DNA from: an uncultured Bacteroidota bacterium
GTDB lineage: Bacteria > Bacteroidota > Bacteroidia > 2-12-FULL-35-15
Direction: 5' to 3'
DNA length: 13,872 nt
Assembly (NCBI GenBank): GCA_903889605.1
Contig: CAISYK010000834.1
Span: 1 to 13,872, forward strand
The translations under genes and the position numbers were made by a program. Each line of letters starts with the position of its first letter. The stretch's first letter is position 1. The notes under the pieces were generated by a model, which saw only the letters and a program-made list of their open reading frames with translations, ran no database searches and had not been told where the DNA came from. Below are positions 1-8,700 of this stretch, one piece after another.

Positions 1-2005
1 AAGAAGCATTGTCTGTTCCGTTTATTGTAACAATTGTGTTTGCACTTACCGCTCCGCAGTTGCCGCTGATAGGAATTGTATTGGTAACTGTATAAGTACC
101 AGGTGTGCTTGAAGCTAAATCAATTTCTCCGGTATTTACATGCGCAAACACCAACCCTCCTGGAGCTGCCGAAAAAATACCTGCACTTGCACCTGAACCA
201 AAAGTAGGAAAAGGGTTCGTTCCATTTTGGCAGTAAGGAGAATTAGCATAACTTATATTCGCAAAAGGCGTGGTAAAGTCAATAGTCATGACGATTGAAC
301 TTGAATTAGAACAAATACCCGTTGTTGTATAAGTAATAGTATAAACACCCAATGCACTTGTGGATAAAGTAATTGTACCTGTTGAAGAATTAATTGATAA
401 ACCTGCAGGAATTGATGAGAATGTGCCTCCTGGCAAACCTGTGATAACAGGCGTTTGGGGAGTTCCAGAGGTACAATAGGTCGCAGAAGTATAAACAAAA
501 GAAGCGTTATCTGCAGGGTTTATAGTTACTGTAGATGTCGCAATTACTGCCGCACAACCGCCTCCGGCTGGAATTGTATTAATAACTGAGTAAGTACCTG
601 TTGTACTTGCAGCTAAATCAATCTCACCGGTATTAATATGAACAAATACCAAACCAGCAGGATTTGATGAAAATACCCCGGCGCTTGCACCTGCGGAAAA
701 AACAGGAAGAGGGTTAGAGGCATTTTGGCAGAATGGGGAACCAGGATAAGTGAAATCAGCATAAAGATTATTGCTGGTGATAGTCATTGTTATAGTACTT
801 GTATTTTGACAAGCACCGGCTGTGGTGTATGAAAGAATATAAGAACCTAATGTGCTTGTTGATAAATTAATCGCACCTGTGGATGGATTTAAACTTAATC
901 CTGTAGGTGTTGACGAAAAAGTGCCACCTGGCAAACCTGTAATTGCAGGTGTTGGGTTTGGTCCGGTTAAACAATATGTTGCTGAAGAATATACAAAGGA
1001 AGCATCATCCAAATTTGTTATTGTAATGGTGGTAGTTGCGGATGCGGCAAGACATGTACCGCTTGCTGGAATTGTATTTGTAACAGTATATGTGCCTGGT
1101 GTGCTTGATGCTAAATCAATTTGCCCTGTATTAGTATTCACAAAAGCTAAGCCAAAAGGTGTTGCCGAAAATGTTCCAGCACTTGAATTTGAACCAAAAA
1201 TTGGAGAAGGATCACTTTGGCTTTGACAGTATGTAGAACCTGCATAATGAAAATTTGCATCCGGAGTAATACTGTCAATTGTCATCGTTATTGAACTGGT
1301 ATTCGGACAAGGACCATTTGTAGAGTATGATAGTGTATACATGCCAACAATACTTGCTGACAGATTGATTGCACCTGTTAATGAATCAATTGCTAATCCT
1401 GCAGGACTTGAGAAGAATATCCCTCCCGGCAGACCTGAAATCGTAGGTATTTGATTGGGTCCTGATATGCAGTAGGTTGCTGATGTGAATGTAAATGAAG
1501 CATCGTCAGAAGAGGTAATTGTAACTATAGATGTTGCGCTCGCTGCTAAACATGAACCGCTTGCAGGAATAGTATTTGTAACTGTATAAGTCCCAGGCAG
1601 GCTTGATGCTAAATCTATCTGGCCTGTATTTACATGAACAAATGCTAAACCTGAAGGTACAGCAGTAAATATACCAGCACTGGCACCAGACGTATAAACC
1701 GGTAATGGGTTAATTCCATTTTGACAAAAAGGAGAGGCTGGATAACTAAAGTTTGCTGTTGGTGTTGTGTTAGTAATAGTCATAATAATAGAACTTGAAT
1801 CAGGACATGTTCCATTCGTTATATAATAAAGGGTATATGAACCTAACAAGCTGGCTGATAGATTGATGGTCCCAGTTGAGGCGCCTATAGATAAGCCCGA
1901 AGGAACAGAGATAAAAACGCCTCCCGGCAGTCCTGTAATAGCAGGTGTTTGGTTTGATCCTGATTGGCAATATGTTGCTGACGTATAAGTAAAGGAAGCA
2001 TCATC
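1..2005 (-). repeat. Tandem array of 166-aa composite (XY) repeats in protein A
   Basis: Four complete units of exactly 498 bp (14-2005), plus the first residues of a fifth cut by the window edge. The Ala codon of the D-(D/N)-A-S motif lies at 1997, 1499, 1001, 503 and 5, each 498 bp apart. Each unit has an X half (A-S-F-x-Y, then SATYC, GLPGG-x-F-S-S, STG-x-I-x-L, G-x-C) and a related Y half (SPFCQN or similar, SAGxFS, VNTGEIDL or similar, PASGxC), with four conserved Cys. Neighbouring units differ widely in sequence, by my reading roughly 60-65% amino-acid identity, so the constant length is not simply recent duplication. Confidence 0.92.
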
Positions 2006-5000
2006 CATGGGATTTACGGTAACTGTGACTGTAATATCAGCTCCAGGACATCCGTTTGCTGAAGGAGAAATTGTATAAACTGCGGTACCAATACTATTTC
2101 CTGTCGTTGTTAACGTTTGTGCAATAGAAGAACCAGAACCAAATATGGCTCCGGATACACCCGATGAGCTAGCTGTCCATGAAAAAGTTGTTCCTGTTAC
2201 ATTGGCTGATAAAGCAATAGCCGTGGTTCCGCCTGAGCAGAATGTTTGTAATGCAGGCGCGGCAGTTGCGACAGTAATAGGATTAACAATAACAGTATCA
2301 TTTATTGAAGATCCTATACAAGATCCAACCGTAGGCGTAATCGTGTAAATTACTGTTCCTCCAGTTGTTCCAGTTGTTATTAAGGTTTGAGCAATAGATG
2401 CACCGCTTCCCGGCAATGCTCCTGAAACATTTAATGGAGCGGCCGTCCAGGAATAATTTGTACCCGGCAGTGAACTTGTTAAAACAATAGAAGTGGACGT
2501 TCCTGAACAGATTGTTTGTGGTGATGGGGATGCGACAGCCCTAGGCGTAGAATTTATTGTAACAGTTGTAGTGGCGCTGTCAGATGAACACCCTCCGCTG
2601 GCTACAATAATATTTTTAATAGTGTAGGTGCCGGGAATGCTTGTTAATAAATCTATTACACCGGTATTAACATTCACAAAAGATAAACCTACTGGTACAG
2701 CAGAAAAAGTACCTGCAAATGCTCCAGGAACAAAAGTTGGAGATGGATTGCCGGCAAACTGACAGAATGGAGACCCGCTATAACTAAAACCTGTCGCTGG
2801 TGCACTTGTAATTGTAAAGCCAACTATGCTGGTATTTGGACAAATACCATTGGTTGTATAAGTAATAGCATATGTTCCTAATGTACTTGCACTTAAATCA
2901 ACTAAACCCGTTGAAGTGTTCAAAAACACCAACCCTGCAGTAGAAGAAAATATTCCTCCAGGTAAACCTGTTACATGTGCAAAAGTATCATTACCTGTTT
3001 GACAATAAGTAGCTGCAGAATATGAAAATGAAGCATCATCCATCGGATTAACTGTAATTGTCAATGTGACGGCATTTCCAACACAGGTATTTGCAGTAGG
3101 GGTGATTGTATAAACAGCGGTGCCGGCAACAGTACCGGTTACTGTTAAAACGTCGCTGATTGAAGTTCCTGAACCGTTTAAAGCCCCTGAGACTCCTGTT
3201 TGAATGACAGTCCAGGCAAAAGTTGTTCCTGCAACATTGCTTGATAATGAAACTCCTGTTGTACTTCCCGAACATATTGTTTGAGATGATGGGGTTGCTG
3301 TTACAATAGGGGAGGGATTAACAGTAATACTTACTGTAATAGGGGTGCCCGGACATCCGTTTGCTGATGGTGTTATTGTATATACAGCTGTCCCTGCAGT
3401 TACTCCAGTTGCAGTTAATATTTCAGCAATATTTGAACCGCTTGAGGTAGTTCCTCCGGAAACGCTTGTCTGCGCAACTGTCCAGCTGTATGTTGTTCCT
3501 GAAACATTACTGCTTAATGCAATAGCGGTTGCCGCTCCAGAACATATTGTTTGAGCTGCAGGTGTCGCTGTTGCTGTTGGGAGCGGATTTACAGTAACTG
3601 TTACGGTTATTGTATTTCCGACACAGCCAGCTGCAGTAGGTGTAATAGTATATACAGCTGTACCTGAAGAAGGCCCTGTTGTTGTTAAGACTTGAGCAAT
3701 ATTTGATCCTGAACTTGGGGTTGCACCGCTGACTCCAGTTTGAGCTACAGTCCAGGCAAAAGTAGTGCCTGGTGTAAAACTGCTTATCGCTACTGCTGTA
3801 GTATTTCCAGAACATATTGTTTGCGGACTCGCTGTTGCGAAAGGAACAGGGTTTACAACTGCGATTACGGAAGCACATACTGTTGTATTACAGGCACCTT
3901 GTGCTCTTACAAAATAAGTTGTGGTTATTGCAGGAGTAACGGTAAACGAACTTCCGCTTCCTACAAATGGTCCGCCGCAGCTTCCAGAATACCAGTTATA
4001 TACCGCACCAGCTCCAAGTGAACCGCCGGCTTGAGTTAAGGTGGTGGAAACTCCTGCACATACAGGCGTAGGACTTACAGTTGCAGATAAAGGAGCAGTG
4101 GAAAAAGAATTCACAGTTACAGTTACTTGAGCACAGCCAGTTGTATTGCAGGTTCCTATAGCTTTTACGAAATAAGTTGTTGTCACAGAAGGAGACACAC
4201 TGATTGATGGTCCTGAGCCTTCAAAAGTGCCGTTACAGCTTCCTGAATACCAATTGTATGATGCTCCTGTTCCAAGTGTGCCGCCAATTTCGGTTAATGT
4301 AGTAGCCCCGCCGCAAGTAGGATTAAGACTGGCTGTTGCTGATGTTGGAGCTACAGACGGCGCACTGACAGTTACAGTCACTGGAACACAGGCTGTTGTA
4401 TTACAGGTGCCTTGGGCTCTTACATAATAAGTAGTAGTTACTGAAGGAGAAACAGTAATGGAAGATCCGCTTCCGGCAAATGTTCCTCCGCAGCTTCCTA
4501 TATACCAATTCCAGCTGGCTCCAATACCCAGTGAACCGCCGTTTCTTGTTAGTGTCGTTGAACCTCCGCAAATCGAGCTGGGGCTGGCAGTTGCTGATGT
4601 AGGGGCAAAAGATAAAACACCGGCATTGGAAGTATATGTAAATGTGATAACAGCCCTTTGAGGACAAAAAGCTGCATCTGGACAACAAGATAATGTGTTC
4701 GTTCCTCCATAACCATAACCTGGCATGCCGCATGGGAAATTTGAAACTGGTGTTGGATATGCATCACATGCCCCGCATTGACATTGATTGTTATTTGGAG
4801 CTGAACCCACAGAAACACCATTAATAAAGGTGGCTTCTGTTGAAGCATAACATCCTGCTCCATAATATATAACCGAAACAGAAGTGATAATATTACCTGC
4901 AGGAATAGGATCAAAAAAACTGTTGTTCTGACAAGCCGCAGTAGTTCCGCATCCTCCAGTATTATTCATACACCAATAATCCACACCGCAGACATTACAG

Positions 5001-5113
5001 CACCCCTGTGATTGGGCGCCGCTATAAGTAACAGTAACGTTAACTGATTGTGAGTAAGCAGAAAAATAGGCTGAAAACAGCAAAAATAGGCTAGTAAAAA
5101 TTTTAGTTTTCAT
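1..5113 (-). CDS. Giant secreted multidomain repeat protein A (partial, probable T9SS surface adhesin)
   Basis: Starts at ATG 5113-5111 and stays open to the left edge: at least 1704 codons, with the stop and C-terminus outside the window. Frame was checked at many repeat landmarks (for example 3851, 3302, 3032, 1997, 1499, 1001, 503, 5) and is constant; I saw no in-frame stop. Order from the N-terminus: signal peptide 1-21 (likely cleaved before Gln22); Cys-rich domain about 22-165 with 14 Cys, including GCCNVCG and QCQCGAC; three Ig-like modules resembling the CHU_C-associated Ig family; three PKD-like modules of about 90 aa (ICSG near each start, TVTVN at each end); one 165-residue composite XY repeat; two more PKD-like modules; then four complete 166-residue XY repeats and the start of another. 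It is a paralogue of protein B, so a CHU_C sorting domain is expected beyond the edge. It starts 17 bp after the small secreted gene and is probably cotranscribed with it. Adhesion is inferred from architecture, not shown. Confidence 0.9.
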   Translation of the reverse strand, partial: MKTKIFTSLFLLFSAYFSAYSQSVNVTVTYSGAQSQGCCNVCGVDYWCMNNTGGCGTTAACQNNSFFDPIPAGNIITSVSVIYYGAGCYASTEATFINGVSVGSAPNNNQCQCGACDAYPTPVSNFPCGMPGYGYGGTNTLSCCPDAAFCPQRAVITFTYTSNAGVLSFAPTSATASPSSICGGSTTLTRNGGSLGIGASWNWYIGSCGGTFAGSGSSITVSPSVTTTYYVRAQGTCNTTACVPVTVTVSAPSVAPTSATASLNPTCGGATTLTEIGGTLGTGASYNWYSGSCNGTFEGSGPSISVSPSVTTTYFVKAIGTCNTTGCAQVTVTVNSFSTAPLSATVSPTPVCAGVSTTLTQAGGSLGAGAVYNWYSGSCGGPFVGSGSSFTVTPAITTTYFVRAQGACNTTVCASVIAVVNPVPFATASPQTICSGNTTAVAISSFTPGTTFAWTVAQTGVSGATPSSGSNIAQVLTTTGPSSGTAVYTITPTAAGCVGNTITVTVTVNPLPTATATPAAQTICSGAATAIALSSNVSGTTYSWTVAQTSVSGGTTSSGSNIAEILTATGVTAGTAVYTITPSANGCPGTPITVSITVNPSPIVTATPSSQTICSGSTTGVSLSSNVAGTTFAWTVIQTGVSGALNGSGTSISDVLTVTGTVAGTAVYTITPTANTCVGNAVTLTITVNPMDDASFSYSAATYCQTGNDTFAHVTGLPGGIFSSTAGLVFLNTSTGLVDLSASTLGTYAITYTTNGICPNTSIVGFTITSAPATGFSYSGSPFCQFAGNPSPTFVPGAFAGTFSAVPVGLSFVNVNTGVIDLLTSIPGTYTIKNIIVASGGCSSDSATTTVTINSTPRAVASPSPQTICSGTSTSIVLTSSLPGTNYSWTAAPLNVSGALPGSGASIAQTLITTGTTGGTVIYTITPTVGSCIGSSINDTVIVNPITVATAAPALQTFCSGGTTAIALSANVTGTTFSWTASSSGVSGAIFGSGSSIAQTLTTTGNSIGTAVYTISPSANGCPGADITVTVTVNPMDDASFTYTSATYCQSGSNQTPAITGLPGGVFISVPSGLSIGASTGTINLSASLLGSYTLYYITNGTCPDSSSIIMTITNTTPTANFSYPASPFCQNGINPLPVYTSGASAGIFTAVPSGLAFVHVNTGQIDLASSLPGTYTVTNTIPASGSCLAASATSIVTITSSDDASFTFTSATYCISGPNQIPTISGLPGGIFFSSPAGLAIDSLTGAINLSASIVGMYTLSYSTNGPCPNTSSITMTIDSITPDANFHYAGSTYCQSQSDPSPIFGSNSSAGTFSATPFGLAFVNTNTGQIDLASSTPGTYTVTNTIPASGTCLAASATTTITITNLDDASFVYSSATYCLTGPNPTPAITGLPGGTFSSTPTGLSLNPSTGAINLSTSTLGSYILSYTTAGACQNTSTITMTITSNNLYADFTYPGSPFCQNASNPLPVFSAGASAGVFSSNPAGLVFVHINTGEIDLAASTTGTYSVINTIPAGGGCAAVIATSTVTINPADNASFVYTSATYCTSGTPQTPVITGLPGGTFSSIPAGLSINSSTGTITLSTSALGVYTITYTTTGICSNSSSIVMTIDFTTPFANISYANSPYCQNGTNPFPTFGSGASAGIFSAAPGGLVFAHVNTGEIDLASSTPGTYTVTNTIPISGNCGAVSANTIVTINGTDNAS
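2006..2545 (-). repeat. Two PKD-like modules between XY repeats of protein A
   Basis: About 180 residues forming two PKD-like modules of about 90 aa. Each carries QTICSG or QTFCSG near its start, a central sW-T segment, GTAVYTI or a similar strand, a later Cys (SCIG, GCPG) and an exit strand ending in VNP. They separate the first XY repeat from the main array. Protein B has no PKD-like module at this place, so the two paralogues differ here by insertion or deletion of whole modules. Edges are approximate. Confidence 0.8.
2546..3040 (-). repeat. Isolated divergent XY repeat in protein A
   Basis: One X half (MDDASFSYSAATYCQTG) plus Y half (FSYSGSPFCQFAG) of 165 residues, one shorter than the array units. 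Its X half departs from the consensus: the GLPGG stretch is followed by F-S-S-T-A-G-L rather than F-S-S-x-P-x-G-L. It is flanked by PKD-like modules on both sides. Confidence 0.8.
3041..4610 (-). repeat. Three Ig-like and three PKD-like modules of protein A
   Basis: Read on the minus strand, 4610-3851 encodes three Ig-like modules, each with APTSATAS or similar, a Cys, GGSLGxGA, NWYxGSC, TTTYYV or TTTYFV, and a further Cys pair CNTTxC. This matches the Ig-like family that commonly accompanies CHU_C domains. Positions 3850-3041 encode three PKD-like modules of about 90 residues each (QTICSG, TFAWTV, GTAVYTITP). Protein B has two and four modules in the corresponding stretch. Boundaries are approximate. 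Confidence 0.8.
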
Positions 5114-5130
5114 ACCTATATATTTAAGAT

Positions 5131-5580
5131 TTATTTAACTGCGGTAACGCTTAGATGTAAAGATGAGTAACGTTTGAAATCTTTTTTATCTGCAACAAAA
5201 TCTTTTATTTTAACAATAAGTTCTGGAAATTTGTTATTTAAACAGTCTCCTTTTGCTTCCGAAGAGGCAGGAAGTATTAAAGATTTTTTATCTTCAGCTT
5301 TGTCCTTATTAATCCATTTAAGTTCTTGAGAGAACACAGCATCAAACCACTCTAATTTTACAGGATATGCTGAATGATTTATAAACTTAACATAAACAAT
5401 ATCCTCACCATTGCAGGTATTTATTTGAAAATCAGCTTCAATACCATCCATAATATTACTGCCGCTAATAAGCAGATATATGGGCTGCCACCCTGCATTT
5501 GTTTGAGAGTTACCTTTTTTATACATTGAGCAAAATAATAGTGCAAAAAGCAAAATGAAGTAATATTTTTTCTTATTCAT
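5131..5580 (-). CDS. Small secreted protein 1, partner of giant protein A (unrecognised family)
   Basis: 149 aa from ATG 5580-5578 to TAA 5133-5131. Residues 1-25 form a Lys-rich start, a hydrophobic core and GNS|Q, a signal peptidase I type site leaving Gln26. Cys17 in the hydrophobic stretch is preceded by Phe and does not make a lipobox. The mature part has no transmembrane segment. It has two Cys (56 in NTCNGED and 113) that are conserved in the paralogue at 10882-11325 and could form a disulfide. A nearly invariant C-terminal KDFVADKKDFKRYS lies at 126-139. The 119-residue mature parts of the two proteins align without gaps at about 68% identity (81 of 119, counted by eye). It lies 17 bp upstream of giant gene A. 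I do not recognise the family. A periplasmic or surface accessory to the giant protein is an inference from the repeated pairing. Confidence 0.85.
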   Translation of the reverse strand: MNKKKYYFILLFALLFCSMYKKGNSQTNAGWQPIYLLISGSNIMDGIEADFQINTCNGEDIVYVKFINHSAYPVKLEWFDAVFSQELKWINKDKAEDKKSLILPASSEAKGDCLNNKFPELIVKIKDFVADKKDFKRYSSLHLSVTAVK

Positions 5581-5727
5581 AGTATATACACTTAGGTTTT
5601 AGTGACTTACAGCAATTTTCAAAAAATCAATTTATATTTTAATGGGATATTATTAATCTTCATATTTACGTATTATTTGAGAATAATGTTGCATTTAATA
5701 TAGTCTATTTACTGCACCAATTAAAAT
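5581..5727. other. 147-bp gap between giant gene B and small gene 1
   Basis: AT-rich spacer between the TGA of gene B and the ATG of small gene 1, both minus strand. I found no strong hairpin with a T-run and no TAnnTTTG element on the minus strand. Whether the second two-gene unit is read through from the first or has its own promoter cannot be decided here. Confidence 0.5.
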
Positions 5728-8700
5728 TCAATTAACAAGTGCAAAGTGACCTTTTTCAAAATATTTTTTTCCGTCAATGCCTTCAGCGCTTATAATATAG
5801 AAATACGTCCCCTCTGAAGCACGTATACCACTGGCTGATCTTCCATCCCAACCTCCGTTAGTAGTATGCCACTCGTATTCCTTTTGTCCCCATCGGTTGA
5901 ATATTTCTGCATTCAATGATTTTAAACCTACTGCATGAACAGTGAACACATCATTTATATCATCTCCATTCGGGGTAAAAATATTTGGTATAACAAAAAC
6001 CGAATTAATATATATACTTATTGTGGAACATGCCGAATCTACACAGTTGGCAGCACTAATTGCTGTAAGGCATACTGTAAATGTTCCTAACGGAGTGTAA
6101 ACATAAGAAGGGCTTACTGCCGTTGACGAATCTCCTGTACCAAATTGCCATTTGTAGGTTACAGCGCCTGTACTATTATTTGTAAAATTAACGGTTAATG
6201 GAGTTTCGCCAGTTAAAGGATTTGGTGTAAAAGCCGCCACAACTGCCTGTGATGAATGCACTGCAAATGGACCAAGGACAATTGAACAATTGTTTCCGTC
6301 AGTTACTGTTAATGAATAGTTTCCAGAGAATACATTACTTAAGTTTGCACTTCCATTTCCAATAACATTATTAAGCGAATCATGCCATTGGTATGAAAAC
6401 GGGGTCTGACCCGAAACCATCGTAATTCCTGTAATAGAACCAGTTTCGGTGCCGCAGTTGGCTGGAATTATTATCATTGCAGAGGTATCTGCAATAGATG
6501 GACTGACTATAATAGGGACAGTTATCGGGGCTCCAGGGCATCCGCCAGCATCAGGAACAATGGTATAAGTAGCTGTACCAATGCTTGTTCCGGGAATTAG
6601 AGTTAATGTTTGGGTGATAATTGGACCTGTGCCCGGTAATCCGCCGGTAAGCCCTGACTGAGATACAGTCCAGGAAACTATGGTGCCTGGAATTGTGCTT
6701 GATAATACAATAGTAACCGGTGCCGTTCCTGAAGCACAAAATGCCAAGGAAGGAGGGGTTGCTGTTATTACCGGCGCCGAGTTAATAGTAATTATTGTTG
6801 AGGCGCTTACTAATACGCATGCTCCGCTTACCGGTATTGTATTAGTTATTGTATATATACCAGATGTGCTGTGCTCCAGATCTATTTCCCCAGTATTGAC
6901 ATTGACAAATACTAAACCGGTTGATGGAGATGCCGTATATGTCCCTGCACTTGCACCAGGGAAAAACGATGGAAAAGGATTATTACCGGCTGATTGACAG
7001 AATGGAGACCCAGCGTAACTAAAACTGGCAGCAGAGGCGGTATCATTAATTGTCATAGTTATTGAACTTGTGTTCGGACAAGAGCCAAAAGTTGTATAAG
7101 TAAGAGTGTAGCTCCCAACGTTGCTTCCTGCTAAATTAATTGTTCCTGTTGACGGATTAATTGATAATCCAGGAGGTACAGAAGAAAAAGTGCCGCCAGG
7201 CAAACCTGTTATTGTTGGGCTTTGCGGGCTTCCTGATGTACAATAAGTAGCTGAAGGATAAGTAAACGCCGCATTGTCAGAAGGAGTAATTATTACCGTG
7301 GTTGAGGCGCTTACTTCATTACATATACCGCTTTGGGGTATAATATTGGTAACGGTGTAAGTTCCTGGGAGACTGTTTGCGATATCTAATTCACCTGTAT
7401 TTACATGCATTATCACTAAACCGGGAGGGCTGGATGAAAATACACCAGCACTGGCATTTGGAACAAATACAGGATATTGATTTAAGGCATTTTGACAAAA
7501 TGAAGCTGCTGAATAACTGAAATTTGCAAATGGCGTACTGTCAGCAATAGTCATAATTATTGTGCTTGTATTTGGACAAGAACCATAAGTTGAATAGCTT
7601 AGCGTATATACCCCAATTGCACTAGTTGATAATATGATTGTACCAGTGGATGGATTAAGGGATAAGCCCGGTGGAATTGATGAAAAAGTCCCACCCAGCA
7701 AACCTGTGATCGAAGGCGTTTGATTTGGTCCGGTAATGCAATAAGTGGCAGAAGGATATGTAAAAGATGCATTATCTGATTGTCCAATTGTAATGGTATA
7801 GGTATCACTTATTGGTAAACATATACCACTGGCCGGAATCGTATTTGTGACTAAATAAGTTCCTGAAACACTGTTAATCAAATCTATTTCACCTGTATTC
7901 ACTTGAACAAAAGCTAAGCCTGAAGGAGAGGCCGAGAATATCCCGGCACTTGCATTTGGTCCGAAAAATGGAAACGGATTAGTTCCATTTTGGCAGAAAG
8001 GAGATCCCACGTAACTAAAACTTGCAGAAGGCGTTATGGTATCAATCGTCATTGTAATTGAACTTATACTAGGACAAGCCCCGTTGGTTGTATATGAAAG
8101 CAAATAAATGCCCCAGCTGCTTGCAGATAAAGTAATGGTTCCTGTTGATGGATTCAATGACAGCCCTGCGGGAGCAGATGAAAAAGTACCGCCTGACAAA
8201 CCAGTAACAACTGGTGTTTGAGGGCTTCCTGTAGTGCAGTATGTGGCAGAAGAATAGACAAAGGAAGCATTGTCAGAAGAAATTATTACAACTGTGGAAC
8301 TTGCAGTTACAGCGCCGCATGGTCCGCTGGGCGGAATGTTATTCGTAATTAAATATGTACCTGGTGCGCTGTTTATCAAATCTATTTCACCGGTATTTAT
8401 ACTTACAAATTGTAAACCTAAAGGGGTGACAGAAAAAACACCTGCACTGGCTCCAGCCCCGAAAACCGGAACCGGATTAGTTCCATTTTGGCAAAAAGGA
8501 GAACCCTGATAACTAAAACTTGCAAAAGGGGTGGTATTATCAATCGTCATTGTAATACAGCTGGAGCCTGAACAGGCTCCTGTTGTTGTATAACATAGGT
8601 TATAAGGACCAACGGCACTTGTTGCTAATGTAATATAACCGGTTGAAGGATTTAATGATAAACCCGGAGGATTGGATGTAAATGTACCTCCCGGTAAACC

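Noticed and set aside
852..1226. Long plus-strand open frame opposite giant gene A, and similar ones at 2145-2348, 3345-3554, 4227-4427 and 4458-4661
   Set aside because: They are antisense to the repeat-protein frame. Their sequence is just the mirrored repeat pattern (for example repeated VTVTV and VYVPG-type strings), recurring with the repeats. They have no independent protein features.
1..2005. Regularly spaced repeats considered as a CRISPR array or satellite DNA
   Set aside because: The 498-bp units are coding throughout, stay in one reading frame and diverge like protein repeats. There are no short identical repeats with unique spacers.
4549..4914. Minus-strand open frame of 121 codons inside giant gene A, and the similar frames at 3507-3878 and 4401-4733
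   Set aside because: They are alternative frames of the giant gene. They are Cys/Asn/Arg-rich or His/Gln/Leu-rich frameshift products without protein-like motifs, whereas the main frame continues through them with paralogue support.
5131..5580. Small protein 1 as a lipoprotein because of Cys17
   Set aside because: The residue before the Cys is Phe rather than Gly, Ala or Ser, the Cys lies inside the hydrophobic core, and the paralogue lacks it. A signal peptidase I site (GNS|Q) fits better.
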